From Planctomycetales bacterium (GTDB lineage Bacteria; Planctomycetota; Planctomycetia; Pirellulales; S012-138), in assembly GCA_015488215.1 (NCBI GenBank), contig WFOE01000224.1, forward strand, positions 1 through 44,640: DNA of 44,640 nucleotides. The letters are read 5' to 3'. How positions within the stretch are numbered: the stretch's first letter is position 1; each line of letters starts with the position of its first letter. This document shows positions 25,385 through 34,142 of this stretch, one piece after another. Below the pieces are notes generated by a model. The model searched no databases. It was given only the letters and a program-made list of their open reading frames with translations, and had not been told where the DNA came from. Both the position numbers and the translations under genes were made by a program.

Positions 25385-27433
25385 TTAGTTTGGCTGTGCC
25401 TGGAGCAGTTTCAGGTAATCCACCGTGATGGCCAGCACTTCGTCGAGGTAGTAGTCCCGCTTGACCACGTGGCCGTCCTCGGGCTGCTGGTCTTCTTCGT
25501 TGAAGATGTCTTCCAGCTTGGTGTCCTGCTTGCGCAGGGCCATGAACTCCTGTTCGTTCAGCGGGACCGCTTTGCGTTCCTTTTGCTTTTTGTAGTGGGC
25601 GATGCGTTGGAGTTCTTTCTGGAACTCGGGACTGGCCGCCACGCGCTGGGCCGATTTCTGCCGCAGTAGGGCCACTATCTGCGGGGTGACCAGGTTCAAG
25701 GGCCGGAACGCCGCGGGCCGCACCTGGTCGAACTTCAGCGCGTAGTCCAGGTCCCGTTCGCCAATCTCCAGATGGGTGGTAATCGAGGGAAGCTCGATGT
25801 CCGAAAGCACCCCTCGCAACTGGGTGCTGTTTCCCCCGGGCAGATAGAACTGCTGGATGGTGAGTTTCAGCGCGCCCAGCTTCGGTCCGCCGCCGAAGCG
25901 GAACAACCGCCGCGAAAGGTCCATCAACACCTGTACGGTCCCCTTGCCGTGCGTGGCGTGGTCGCCCACGACCAGCCCGCGACGGTAATCCTGAATCGCT
26001 CCGGCAAAAATCTCCGAAGCGCTTGCACTGAACTTACTCACCAGCACCACCAAGGGCCCGCTCCAGGCCACGCCCGGTTCGGTGTCCTCGAACAGCTCCA
26101 CCTGGCCGTCGGCGTCTTTGATTTGGACCACCGGCCCGCGGTCGATAAACAGTCCGGTCAGCGCCACTGCTTCGGAGAGCGAGCCGCCGCCGTTTCGGCG
26201 CAGGTCCATCACCACGGCGTCCACACCCTGACGGCGGAACTGCTGAAGAATCTTCCGCACGTCGCGGCTGGAGCTTTTGTAGTCGGGCAGATTGAGCCGC
26301 GCAGCCTGCATGTCCAGGTAGAAGCTGGGCAGGTCGATTACCCCGATGCGATACGGCGTCCCGCTGGGTTTGCGACCCACGGTGATGACTTCCCCGCGGG
26401 CTTCGCTGTCCTTCAGTTCAATTTTGGCCCGGGTGATTTTATAGACCCGCGGCTCGCCTCCGGCGGCGGGAATTACCTTCAGCCGCACGACGGTGCCCCG
26501 CTTGCCGCGGATGAGCTTCACCGCGTCGGAAAGTTTCATGTTGACCACATCGACCCACGGGCCGTCTTCGCCCTGGCCCACGGCGATAATCTGGTCCTTG
26601 GGCTTGAGCCGCCCGTCCTTGTCCGCCGCTCCACCGGGGACGATTTTCACCACGCGGATTACTCCGTCTTCGTCCTGGCGCAACGAGGCCCCGATCCCTT
26701 CCAGCTCCAGCCGCATGGAGATTTCGAAGTTGGTCAACGTGCTGGGCGAAAGGTAGCTGGTGTGCGGGTCCAGCGAGTTGGTGACGGAGTTGAGGAACAT
26801 CTCCAGCAGCTCGTCGCCGTCGGTCTGGTGCATCCGCCGGGCGAAGGCGCGGTAGCGTTTGCGCAGGGTTTCGCGGGCTTCGGCCAGCGACTTGCCTTCC
26901 AGCTTCTGGTTGAGCAGGTCGTACTTGATCCGCTTGCGCCACCGTTCGTCCAGTTCGGCCACAGTGCGGGCAAAGGGGAGGTCTTCGCGGTCGACGACGA
27001 ACTCCTCTCGCACCGTAAAGTCGTGCTTGGCGTCCAGCCACCGCTGGGCCACCTGCACCCGCTGGTCGATCCGCTCCAGGAAACGGTTGAAGATACGGTA
27101 AACGGGGGCCATGTCGCCCTTGGTTACCAGATCGTCGATCTGGCGCCGCAACGGTTCGAACTCGTCGATGTCCGCTTGGAGGAAATAGAGGCGGTTCGGG
27201 TCCAACGCGTCGATGAACATCTTGAACGCCCGCTGGGAAATCTCGTCATCCAGTTTGTGGCGGGCGATGTGTTCCCGTTGCAGCAGCACGGCCACCGACT
27301 GCAAAATCCAGCGGTCGGTAGGACGGGGCTGCTTCAGTTCGGCCACCGCAGGGGCCGGGACCACCAGCGAACCGGCCAGCAGGAGAACCGTTGCCATCCA
27401 GAGCCGAGGCTTGGCGCAAGAAGAAGATTTCAT
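25385..27433 (-). CDS. prc: S41 tail-specific protease (Prc/Tsp-like)
   Basis: The product is 682 residues, the length of the Prc class rather than short CtpA. A signal peptide (about 1-31) is followed by an N-terminal helical domain with DALDPNRLYFLQADIDEF, a PDZ (about 236-320, GIGASLRQDEDGVIRVVKIVPGGAADKDGRLKPKDQIIAVG), the S41 core with FSASASEIFAGAIQDYRRG (catalytic Ser among 469-473) and HGKGTVQ (Lys497), and a C-terminal DUF3340-like part. It degrades periplasmic proteins from their C-termini. ATG 27433 has AAGGAA upstream. The 177-bp gap upstream contains GGCTCGCC...GGCGAGCC (27452-27493), matching pieces of the dispersed repeat. Confidence 0.93.
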   Translation of the reverse strand: MKSSSCAKPRLWMATVLLLAGSLVVPAPAVAELKQPRPTDRWILQSVAVLLQREHIARHKLDDEISQRAFKMFIDALDPNRLYFLQADIDEFEPLRRQIDDLVTKGDMAPVYRIFNRFLERIDQRVQVAQRWLDAKHDFTVREEFVVDREDLPFARTVAELDERWRKRIKYDLLNQKLEGKSLAEARETLRKRYRAFARRMHQTDGDELLEMFLNSVTNSLDPHTSYLSPSTLTNFEISMRLELEGIGASLRQDEDGVIRVVKIVPGGAADKDGRLKPKDQIIAVGQGEDGPWVDVVNMKLSDAVKLIRGKRGTVVRLKVIPAAGGEPRVYKITRAKIELKDSEARGEVITVGRKPSGTPYRIGVIDLPSFYLDMQAARLNLPDYKSSSRDVRKILQQFRRQGVDAVVMDLRRNGGGSLSEAVALTGLFIDRGPVVQIKDADGQVELFEDTEPGVAWSGPLVVLVSKFSASASEIFAGAIQDYRRGLVVGDHATHGKGTVQVLMDLSRRLFRFGGGPKLGALKLTIQQFYLPGGNSTQLRGVLSDIELPSITTHLEIGERDLDYALKFDQVRPAAFRPLNLVTPQIVALLRQKSAQRVAASPEFQKELQRIAHYKKQKERKAVPLNEQEFMALRKQDTKLEDIFNEEDQQPEDGHVVKRDYYLDEVLAITVDYLKLLQAQPN

Positions 27434-27610
27434 CTGCGGGTTCCTTCTTGTGGCTCGCCGGGAAAAGACGCGCTTCGGACAAGCTGGCGAGCCGGATCGG
27501 GGGCTGCACGGACGGCCAAAAAACGCTGTGCCGCAAAGCAAAGCGGGCAGCAGACCGCCCTCACTCCACGAACAATCCTATCCCTCGCCCAAACGGCGGA
27601 CAAGATCAAC

Positions 27611-28888
27611 CTACCGGTCCGGTTCGCCGCCGGCCGCTTCGAGCCGTTCCAGGCGCTCCAACTCCTGGAGCAGCACGCGCAGGAAAGGCTCCACGTCGGT
27701 AACCACCCCGGTGGTCTGGAACGAGCCGCGATCCATCAGCTTGATTACCGTCGAGGGGTTGATGTCCACGCAGGCCACCGGCACCCACGCCGGCAGCAGA
27801 TTGCCTACGGCAATGGAGTGCAATGTGGTGGCCAGCATCAGGCAAAAGCCCACGCCGCGCAGCTCCTGGCGCATCAGGCGTTGGGCTTCCACGGCGTCGG
27901 TCACCACTTCGGGCAACGGGCCGTCGTCGCGGATGCTGCCGGCCAGCAGCAGCTTCACGCCGTGGCGGTGGCAGTGGTAGCAGATGCCCTGGCGGAGCAC
28001 CCCTTGTTCCACGGCCTGGGCGATCCCACCCAGACGGCGAATCGTGTTGATGGCCCTCAAGTGGTGCTCGTGCCCGTGCTCGACCACCTCACCGCGGTCC
28101 AGACGCACGCCCAGGCTGGTGCCGAACAGGGCCTGTTCGATGTCGTGGGCGGCCAGGGCGTTGCCGGCGAAGAGTTTTTGCACATAGCCCTGGCGGATGA
28201 GTTGGCAGAGGTGTTCGCCGCTACCGGTGTGAACCACCGCCGGACCAGCCACCAGCACGACCGGCTCGCCGCGGCGGCGGCATCGGTACATGGCCTGGGC
28301 AATCTGGCGAACGGCCACTCCCTTGGGTTTTTCGGTGGAGACGGAAGAACTCATAAACTCGAACAGGGAGCTCCCCTGCTGCTCCCGAGGCTGGGGGAAC
28401 ACCCGCACACCCGCATGGCCCACTACGAACTGCTGGCCCGGTTCCACTTCGATCATGGGCACGCAGCGGGCCCGGGGCACCTCCGGCTCCACACAGATGC
28501 CGCAGTCCATCTCCTGGTCTTCCACGGGAATCCAGTGCCCGCCGACGCGGACCTCGGTCCGCTGGTTGGTGGTGCTGTAGAACCCTTCGGGAAACGCCCC
28601 GGCGCAATCGGCCGCCACCAGGCGGCAATCGGTGGCGGTGACGGGTACCGCCCCGTGGTCGGAAATCTGGTCCAGAATCTGCTGGAGTTGCTCTTCGCTT
28701 GGGGCCTGGACCTGGATCAGCGCGTAACTGGGATCGGTGCGATGGTGGCCGATGGTGACTTGCTTCAGCTCGAACGAGCCGCCCAGGGCGGTGATTAGAT
28801 CCAGCACCTTGGGCAGCAACAGGCTGTCGATGATGTGGCCGGAAAGCTCTACGTCCTCGACGAACGCGTCGGAGGAAGCCGCACCCAT
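27611..28888 (-). CDS. TIGR00300 / LOR-SDH family protein, putative ornithine cyclodeaminase
   Basis: The product is 425 residues. It has an N-terminal ferredoxin-like LOR domain (VELSGHIIDSLLLPKVLDLITALGGSFELKQVTIGHHRTDPSYALIQVQA) and a C-terminal nucleotide-binding part (VLVAGPAVVHTGSGEHLCQLIRQGYVQKLFAGNALAAHDIEQALFGTSLG). It ends with VACVDINPSTVIKLMDRGS. This architecture is the TIGR00300 family. Relatives include the archaeal-type ornithine cyclodeaminase and the C-terminal domain of cyanobacterial AgrE/ArgZ, which convert ornithine to proline plus ammonia. Activity here is inferred from family. No arginine-catabolism neighbours are present. ATG 28888 has GGGAGG about 10 nt upstream. Confidence 0.85.
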   Translation of the reverse strand: MGAASSDAFVEDVELSGHIIDSLLLPKVLDLITALGGSFELKQVTIGHHRTDPSYALIQVQAPSEEQLQQILDQISDHGAVPVTATDCRLVAADCAGAFPEGFYSTTNQRTEVRVGGHWIPVEDQEMDCGICVEPEVPRARCVPMIEVEPGQQFVVGHAGVRVFPQPREQQGSSLFEFMSSSVSTEKPKGVAVRQIAQAMYRCRRRGEPVVLVAGPAVVHTGSGEHLCQLIRQGYVQKLFAGNALAAHDIEQALFGTSLGVRLDRGEVVEHGHEHHLRAINTIRRLGGIAQAVEQGVLRQGICYHCHRHGVKLLLAGSIRDDGPLPEVVTDAVEAQRLMRQELRGVGFCLMLATTLHSIAVGNLLPAWVPVACVDINPSTVIKLMDRGSFQTTGVVTDVEPFLRVLLQELERLERLEAAGGEPDR

Positions 28889-29097
28889 CAGATAACCCTC
28901 CCTGGAAAAGCCGCACCGGCGGTAACCGAACCCGTGCCCAGTTCAAACCCGTAATGCACCAGGAACGCCGTTTTGTCATACTATACAGGACGCGGATGGC
29001 AAAACCAGAACACACGGCCGTGGCGCAAGCGGCAAGCGGTTGCTCCTGCTCCCGGCGCCCCGGCCTGTGCGACGTGTGTCCCTTGCGGAGACCTGCG

Positions 29098-31347
29098 ATG
29101 AATTGCCGCTGCCGTGACCCCGTCTGGCAACTGCTCGTGTTGGCCTGCGCGCTGGCTTTAGGATGTGGGGGAAAAGTACAAGCCCCCTCGGCCGCCGCCG
29201 AGCCCACCGGGGCCGGAAAACGTGCTGCCCAGGATGTTCTCACCGCCCAGAAAGCTGGGGAAAAATCAGAAACTTCCGAACCGGAGGGTGTGCGCGTGGC
29301 CCAACAACCTCTGCCCCCTCGGGGAGCCGGGGAGGCAAAGCACCCGTTTCCTCGGCGAGTGAAAGCCCCGCCTCTGACCGGCGGTGTGGAGTGGCTCAAC
29401 ACGGCCGGACCGCTTGAGCTTCGGGACCTGCGGGGCAAGTTCGTGTTGCTGGACTTCTGGACCTACTGCTGCATCAACTGCATGCACATTCTGCCGGAAC
29501 TGAAGAAGCTGGAGCGAGCCTACCCGAACGAAATTGTCGTCATCGGCGTCCACTCGGCCAAGTTCGACACGGAGAAGGATTCGCAGAACATCCGCGAGGC
29601 GATTCTCCGCTACGAGATCGAGCATCCGGTGGTCAACGACGCCAACCATGTCATCTGGCAGCGGTACCAGGTGACCAGTTGGCCTTCGCTGCGGGTCATC
29701 GACCCGGAGGGGTATCTCATCGCCGGGGACAGCGGCGAAGTGACCTTCGAGGTGCTGGACCAGTTTTTCAAAAAGGCCATCCCCTACTACAAACGCAAAG
29801 GGGTTCTGGACCTGCGGCCGTTGCACTTCCGCCTGGAGCGGGAAAAGCTCAAGCCCACCCCGCTTCGCTTTCCCGGCAAAGTGCTGGCTGACGAAAAGAG
29901 CCGCCGCCTGTTCATCGCCGACAGCAATCACAACCGCATCGTGGTCGCCACGCTGGAAGGCAAGCTGCTGGAAGTGATTGGCACGGGAGAACAGGGGGCC
30001 CGCAACGGCTCCTACGACCAGGCCACGTTCAACCACCCGCAAGGGATGGTGTTGCACGGCGACGTGCTCTACGTGGCCGATACGGAAAACCACCTGATCC
30101 GCAAAGTGGACCTGAAAAGCCGCCATGTGAGCACCGTGGCCGGCACCGGCCGCCAGGCGATGAATCCCTGGCCGGGGCTGCGTTTCGACCGCACGGGCCG
30201 ACCGGTGCTGCCGCGCCGCTACGTGGGCAAACCGCGTAGCACGCCACTGAACAGCCCGTGGGCGCTTTGGGTACACAAAGGCTATCTCTACATCGCCATG
30301 GCCGGACCGCATCAGATTTGGCGGATGGACCTGGAACACCGGCAGATTGGCCCCTGGGCCGGCAACGGCCGGGAAGACATCGTCGATGGTCCCCTGCTGC
30401 CGCGGCAGCCGTATGCCCTGGGTTTCTGCTCGTTTGCCCAGCCAAGCGGCCTCACCTCCGACGGCCAATGGCTCTACGTGGCCGACAGCGAAGGCAGCTC
30501 CATCCGCGCCGTGCCGTTTACGGCCGACAAGGAAGTGTGGACCGTGCTGGGTACCTCCAAGCTGCCCTATGCCCGGCTGTTTACCTTCGGCGACGTGGAC
30601 GGTCCGGTGGACAAAGCCCGGCTGCAACACCCGCTGGGGGTGGCCTATCGCCAGGGCAAGCTCTACATCGCCGACACGTACAACTGCAAAATCAAAGAGC
30701 TGGACCTGCAAAAGAAGGTCATTCGCACCATCGCCGGCACGGGAGAACACGGCCGCAGCGACTCGCCGGCCCAGTTCGACGAACCCGGCGGGGTGAGCAT
30801 CGCCTTGGGCAAGCTCTACGTGGCCGATACGAACAACCACCTGATTCGCGTAATCGACCTGGAAAACGGCTACCGCACCAGCACGCTGACGATCCAAGGG
30901 CTGGAACCGCCCAAGCCGCCCCGGCCCAAGCCTCAGCCGCTGCGTCCACTGCCGGGAGCCAAGATCTACCGGCCCTCGGCTGCAACCGTGTCCCCGAAAG
31001 ACGGCGTAATTCAGCTTGAGGTCGTGCTGAAGCTGCCTGCGGGCTGGAAGCTCAACGCCGACGCTCCGCTGCGTTACCGCCTGGTGTGGAACCCCGCTTC
31101 CGGCAGCAAGAAAACGCCGGAAACCGCATCGTGGCAGCACGTGAACCCGCCGCAGGCCCGGTTTACCGTCCCGCTCAAGCTCCCCCCGGAGGACTCGTCG
31201 CGGTTGGAGCTTTGGGTCACCTATTACTACTGCCAGGCGAAAGAAACCGGACTTTGCAAGGTGGGCCAGGCCATCTGGCATCTGCGGTTCAACAAAGCCG
31301 ACCAAGGCCGGAGCACGCTTCGCCTGGAGCACGTGGTGGAACCGTAA
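29098..31347 (+). CDS. Secreted thioredoxin-like NHL-repeat protein (NHLRC2-like)
   Basis: The product is 749 residues from ATG 29098 (GGAG 7 nt upstream), beginning with an export signal (WQLLVLACALALGCGG; possible lipid-modified Cys23). A Glu/Pro-rich linker leads to a thioredoxin/TlpA-like domain with the motif WTYCCINCMHILPEL (121-135; CxxC within CCINC), the same motif as in animal NHLRC2. An NHL beta-propeller follows with repeated FNHPQGMVLHGDVLYVADTENHLIRKVDL-type blades. The C-terminal beta domain (LEVVLKLPAGWKLNADAPLRYRL, YYYCQAKETGLCKVG) resembles the DsbD N-terminal type and carries a Cys pair. It is probably a periplasmic redox or scaffold protein. Confidence 0.9.
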   Translation: MNCRCRDPVWQLLVLACALALGCGGKVQAPSAAAEPTGAGKRAAQDVLTAQKAGEKSETSEPEGVRVAQQPLPPRGAGEAKHPFPRRVKAPPLTGGVEWLNTAGPLELRDLRGKFVLLDFWTYCCINCMHILPELKKLERAYPNEIVVIGVHSAKFDTEKDSQNIREAILRYEIEHPVVNDANHVIWQRYQVTSWPSLRVIDPEGYLIAGDSGEVTFEVLDQFFKKAIPYYKRKGVLDLRPLHFRLEREKLKPTPLRFPGKVLADEKSRRLFIADSNHNRIVVATLEGKLLEVIGTGEQGARNGSYDQATFNHPQGMVLHGDVLYVADTENHLIRKVDLKSRHVSTVAGTGRQAMNPWPGLRFDRTGRPVLPRRYVGKPRSTPLNSPWALWVHKGYLYIAMAGPHQIWRMDLEHRQIGPWAGNGREDIVDGPLLPRQPYALGFCSFAQPSGLTSDGQWLYVADSEGSSIRAVPFTADKEVWTVLGTSKLPYARLFTFGDVDGPVDKARLQHPLGVAYRQGKLYIADTYNCKIKELDLQKKVIRTIAGTGEHGRSDSPAQFDEPGGVSIALGKLYVADTNNHLIRVIDLENGYRTSTLTIQGLEPPKPPRPKPQPLRPLPGAKIYRPSAATVSPKDGVIQLEVVLKLPAGWKLNADAPLRYRLVWNPASGSKKTPETASWQHVNPPQARFTVPLKLPPEDSSRLELWVTYYYCQAKETGLCKVGQAIWHLRFNKADQGRSTLRLEHVVEP

Positions 31348-31361
31348 TCTGTAGGTATCCA

Positions 31362-31520
31362 GTCCGGAAGCGGCAAGGCCGCGCAGCCACTGGGGGCTTC
31401 CGCTCGGAAAGTCTTGCGTCATGGGTCTTGGGTCTTGAGCAGGAGCTTCCGCTCCGGGCGGGAATCGGCTTGCGGCTTGCGACCTGCGCCTTGCGTAAGG
31501 AGCTTCCGCTCCGAGGGAAA
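31362..31520 (-). repeat. Intergenic modular repeat, copy 7
   Basis: On the plus strand it reads GGCAAGGCCGCGCAGCCACTG (close to the complement of 12089-12112), a decayed GGGGC-TTCC-GCTCG hairpin, heptads GTCTTGC, GTCATGG, GTCTTGG, GTCTTGA (31411-31438), hairpin GGAGC-TTCC-GCTCC (31442-31455), GGAATC, heptads GGCTTGC, GGCTTGC, GACCTGC, GCCTTGC (31467-31494), and a second perfect hairpin (31499-31512). It is the reverse complement of the layout at 12.2 kb. Confidence 0.75.
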
Positions 31521-31618
31521 AACGAGCACCCGTTCTTTCAAAATTCACGACGAACTACTGAATACTGCCGGTAATTTGCCGCGGCGCCAAACAACGAACT
31601 TGGCGTGTGTTCACGGCC

Positions 31619-31650
31619 ACCCAAGACCCAAGACACAAGACGCAGGACCT
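31619..31650 (+). repeat. Isolated heptad array
   Basis: CCAAGAC, CCAAGAC, ACAAGAC, GCAGGAC (31621-31648) match 26 of 28 positions with the array at 12232-12259, in the same strand orientation and opposite to the neighbouring copy 7. It stands without its hairpins. Confidence 0.65.
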
Positions 31651-31814
31651 TTTCGTCCGAGGTTTGACCGAAGCGCCGAGCAGGACTTTCTGCTGGTCCA
31701 TGCAAAGACTGTGGACTGGGGCTCTTAGCTTTTCGTCCCGATGTGGTATCTTGAGAGCACTTGGCTTTCGGCCGCAACTGTGTCGCGTTTGCCAGTGGTT
31801 CCCGAGGGACTTCC

Positions 31815-33113
31815 ATGCCAGCCAGAGAAAAAAGCGAGCAAGCGTTCCAGCGAGCCTTGAAGCTCATTCCCGGCGGGGTGAACAGCCCGGCCCGAGCCTT
31901 CGGCGCCGTGGGCGGTACGCCGGTGTTCTTCCAGCGGGGCGAAGGCCCCTACCTGTGGGACATCGACGGCAACCGCTACATCGACTACGTGGCTTCCTGG
32001 GGGCCGATGATTCTGGGCCACGCCCATCCGCGGGTAGTGGAAGCCGTCTGCCAGGCTGCATCGCGGGGGACGAGCTTCGGCGCCCCGACACTGGCCGAAA
32101 CGGAACTGGCCGAGCTGATCTGCGAAGCGGTCCCTTCGGTGGAAAAAGTGCGGCTGGTCAACTCCGGCACCGAAGCCACCATGAGCGCCATCCGCCTGGC
32201 CCGCGGCTACACCGGCCGGAACAAAATTATCAAGTTCGCCGGCAATTACCACGGGCACGTAGATAGCCTGCTGGTGGCCGCCGGCAGTTCGGCCGCCACG
32301 CTTGCCGTGCCCAACTCCCCCGGGGTTACTCCCGGCACGGTGCAGGATACGCTGGTGCTGCCTTATAACAATCCGCAGGCTCTGGAAGACGCCTTTGCCC
32401 GGCACGGGGACCAGATTGCCGCGGTCATCTTCGAGCCGGTGGCCGGGAACATGGGCTGCGTGCTGCCCCGCGAGGAGTTCCTCGAAGCGCTTCAGCGGCT
32501 TGCCCGGCATCACGGGGCGTTGCTCATCTGCGACGAGGTGATGACCGGCTTTCGTGTCGCCTGGGGCGGAGCGCAGAGCCTGTTCAAGCTGGAGCCGGAC
32601 CTGACCACCCTGGGCAAGATTGTCGGCGGGGGGCTGCCCGTGGGCGCCTACGGCGGCCGGGCCGAAGTGATGGACCACGTGCTGCCCGCCGGCAAGGTGT
32701 TCCAGGCCGGCACGCTGAGCGGCAACCCGCTGGCCACGGCGGCCGGAATCGCCACCTTGCAGGAACTGAAAGAAAACCCACCCTACCAGCGGCTAGAAGA
32801 GCTTTCCGCCCGGCTGGCCCAGGGGCTTTCCGAAGCGGCGGCCGCCTCGGGCATCCCGCACACCGTGGCCCGCTGCGGCAGTATGCTCACGTTGTTCTTC
32901 AGCCCGGAGCCGGTGGTGGATTGGGACACCGCTTCGCGCTGCGACACGAAGCGTTTTGCCGCGTATTTCTGGGGGCTAATCCAACGCGGGGTCTATATGC
33001 CCTGCAGCCAGTTCGAGGCGCTGTTCGTCTCCGCCGCCCATACGCCCGAGCTAATCGACCAGACGATTGAGGCAGCCCGGGACACTCTGGCCCAACTGGC
33101 CTCCGAAGGCTGA
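31815..33113 (+). CDS. hemL: Glutamate-1-semialdehyde 2,1-aminomutase
   Basis: The product is 432 residues, standard for HemL, which converts glutamate-1-semialdehyde to 5-aminolevulinate in C5 tetrapyrrole synthesis. Features seen are [13 protein letters not shown] near the N-terminus, [16 protein letters not shown] (116-131), the PLP pocket DEVMTGFRV (240-248), and the Schiff-base lysine in [14 protein letters not shown] (Lys268). ATG 31815 is preceded by GAGGGA with 5-nt spacing; the earlier in-frame ATG (31761) has no such site. No other haem genes adjoin it. Confidence 0.97.
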   Translation: MPAREKSEQAFQRALKLIPGGVNSPARAFGAVGGTPVFFQRGEGPYLWDIDGNRYIDYVASWGPMILGHAHPRVVEAVCQAASRGTSFGAPTLAETELAELICEAVPSVEKVRLVNSGTEATMSAIRLARGYTGRNKIIKFAGNYHGHVDSLLVAAGSSAATLAVPNSPGVTPGTVQDTLVLPYNNPQALEDAFARHGDQIAAVIFEPVAGNMGCVLPREEFLEALQRLARHHGALLICDEVMTGFRVAWGGAQSLFKLEPDLTTLGKIVGGGLPVGAYGGRAEVMDHVLPAGKVFQAGTLSGNPLATAAGIATLQELKENPPYQRLEELSARLAQGLSEAAAASGIPHTVARCGSMLTLFFSPEPVVDWDTASRCDTKRFAAYFWGLIQRGVYMPCSQFEALFVSAAHTPELIDQTIEAARDTLAQLASEG

Positions 33114-33282
33114 ACCGCTCCGGCGATGGAAGGGCGGGCGCGGCGAGGCGGAATTTTCTCGCGGCCCCTTCGCTTTTCGCTCGCTCTAGCTAGCAGACTT
33201 TGGGCGAGGAGCAACCCGCAATCTGTCCGAGAATGCGGTCCGTTGACCCAAGGCGCGTAGGTAGCTGAAACTCGCAAAAGCA

Positions 33283-33303
33283 GGGCAAACCCGGCTCTTG
33301 CCC
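33283..33303. terminator. Possible bidirectional terminator hairpin
   Basis: GGGCAA (33283-33288) and TTGCCC (33298-33303) form a 6-bp stem with a 9-nt loop between the convergent hemL and the minus-strand membrane-protein gene. The flanks are A-rich on the right (CAGCAAAACG), which would give a short U-run only for minus-strand transcripts read in reverse; weak evidence. Confidence 0.3.
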
Positions 33304-33317
33304 GCAGCAAAACGCAG

Positions 33318-34031
33318 TTAGTCCGGTTCATAGGTGCCGGTGCCGACTTTGTATGCGGCGGCCACCGCCAAGAGAAAAGCCAGGCCGTCGAAGGGGCTGA
33401 GAAAGTGGACGAAATCCACCCCTTCGTACACTTGGAACCCGCCTTCTTTGGCGAGCTCGTCCAGTATCTCCTGGAGCATCTGCCGGGCACATTGCTTCTG
33501 CCAGGCGCGGCGCTGCTCGGGAGAGAACTGCCGCCAGCGCTGCCAGGCTTGTTGCATGACCTCCGGGGGGATGTGATTTTTCTGAGGGAGCTCCTGCCGG
33601 GCGGGGTTGCGTTGGCCTTCTTGCTGCCGCTGGCGGAGGATTTGCCGGGCCAGCTCGCGGACGGCCAGCTCTTCATCGACAAAGGAGTGGTCGTTTTCCT
33701 CCTCGACTAGCGCAGGTCCAAGCTCGATGGTTTTGGTGTTGGCCTGGCGATAGCCGATCCAGCCCAAGTAAAAGGCCAACGCCATGAAGATGGCTGCCAG
33801 CCCCCCGGCCAGGATCCCTTCGCGTTGGCATTCGTCCTTGTGGGCCAGATAACCACCGAATCGTACTCCCACGGCCGTGGCAAAGCCCACGAACCATAAC
33901 ATGATCGCCCGCGAAAGGTATCCGCGTGCAAAGCCGACCGTAGGAGCAATTTCCATGAGGCTTACCACTGCCCCAAACACCAACGCGGCCAGGGTGCCGG
34001 CGACAAGGCCACCCAGAAGATGGAATCGCAC
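33318..34031 (-). CDS. Membrane protein of unknown function
   Basis: The product is 237 residues from GTG 34031 (GAGGGCGG upstream). The first part holds three hydrophobic segments (about 5-27 LLGGLVAGTLAALVFGAVVSLM, 40-60, 74-95 ILAGGLAAIFMALAFYLGWIGY). A charged, helical region follows (EELAVRELARQILRQRQQEGQ, VMQQAWQRWRQFSPEQRRAWQKQ), and a terminal hydrophobic segment DGLAFLLAVAAAYKVG precedes TGTYEPD. I do not recognise a family. It lies 111 bp downstream of the trypsin-like protease on the same strand, so the two may work together; that is inference. Confidence 0.75.
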   Translation of the reverse strand: MRFHLLGGLVAGTLAALVFGAVVSLMEIAPTVGFARGYLSRAIMLWFVGFATAVGVRFGGYLAHKDECQREGILAGGLAAIFMALAFYLGWIGYRQANTKTIELGPALVEEENDHSFVDEELAVRELARQILRQRQQEGQRNPARQELPQKNHIPPEVMQQAWQRWRQFSPEQRRAWQKQCARQMLQEILDELAKEGGFQVYEGVDFVHFLSPFDGLAFLLAVAAAYKVGTGTYEPD

Positions 34032-34142
34032 CGTTCCGCCCTCGTAGCAACGTGGTCTCGTCGGTGGCCGGCTTTTTCCGGCCCGGAGCCCGGCGGAAGT
34101 TCGTCAGAGTGGCTTTTGTGCGGTCGGATTTGCGCTCCACGC

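Larger units (their letters stand above)
31348..31814. other. Intergenic region upstream of hemL
   Basis: This 467-bp stretch has no supported gene. The first half is repeat copy 7 (31362-31520) and an isolated heptad array (31619-31650). Between them ATTCA...TGAAT flank GAACTAC-type sequence (31540-31565). A TGTGGTATCTT sequence near 31743-31753 could be an extended -10 for hemL, but the -35 is poor. Confidence 0.5.

Noticed and set aside
27452-27493. GGCTCGCC ... GGCGAGCC pair upstream of the S41 gene as a ninth full repeat copy
   Set aside because: Only this short segment matches the family; the GGAA hairpin and arrays are absent, so it is mentioned only under the S41 gene.
25772-28798. 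A 1008-codon open frame on the plus strand opposite the S41 and TIGR00300 genes
   Set aside because: It spans two well-supported minus-strand genes and its His/Gln/Ala/Gly-rich translation is the antisense of GC-rich codons; no domain recognised.
29266-31548. A 760-codon frame antisense to the thioredoxin-NHL gene
   Set aside because: It is the complement of a gene with clear thioredoxin and NHL motifs; composition is antisense-like.
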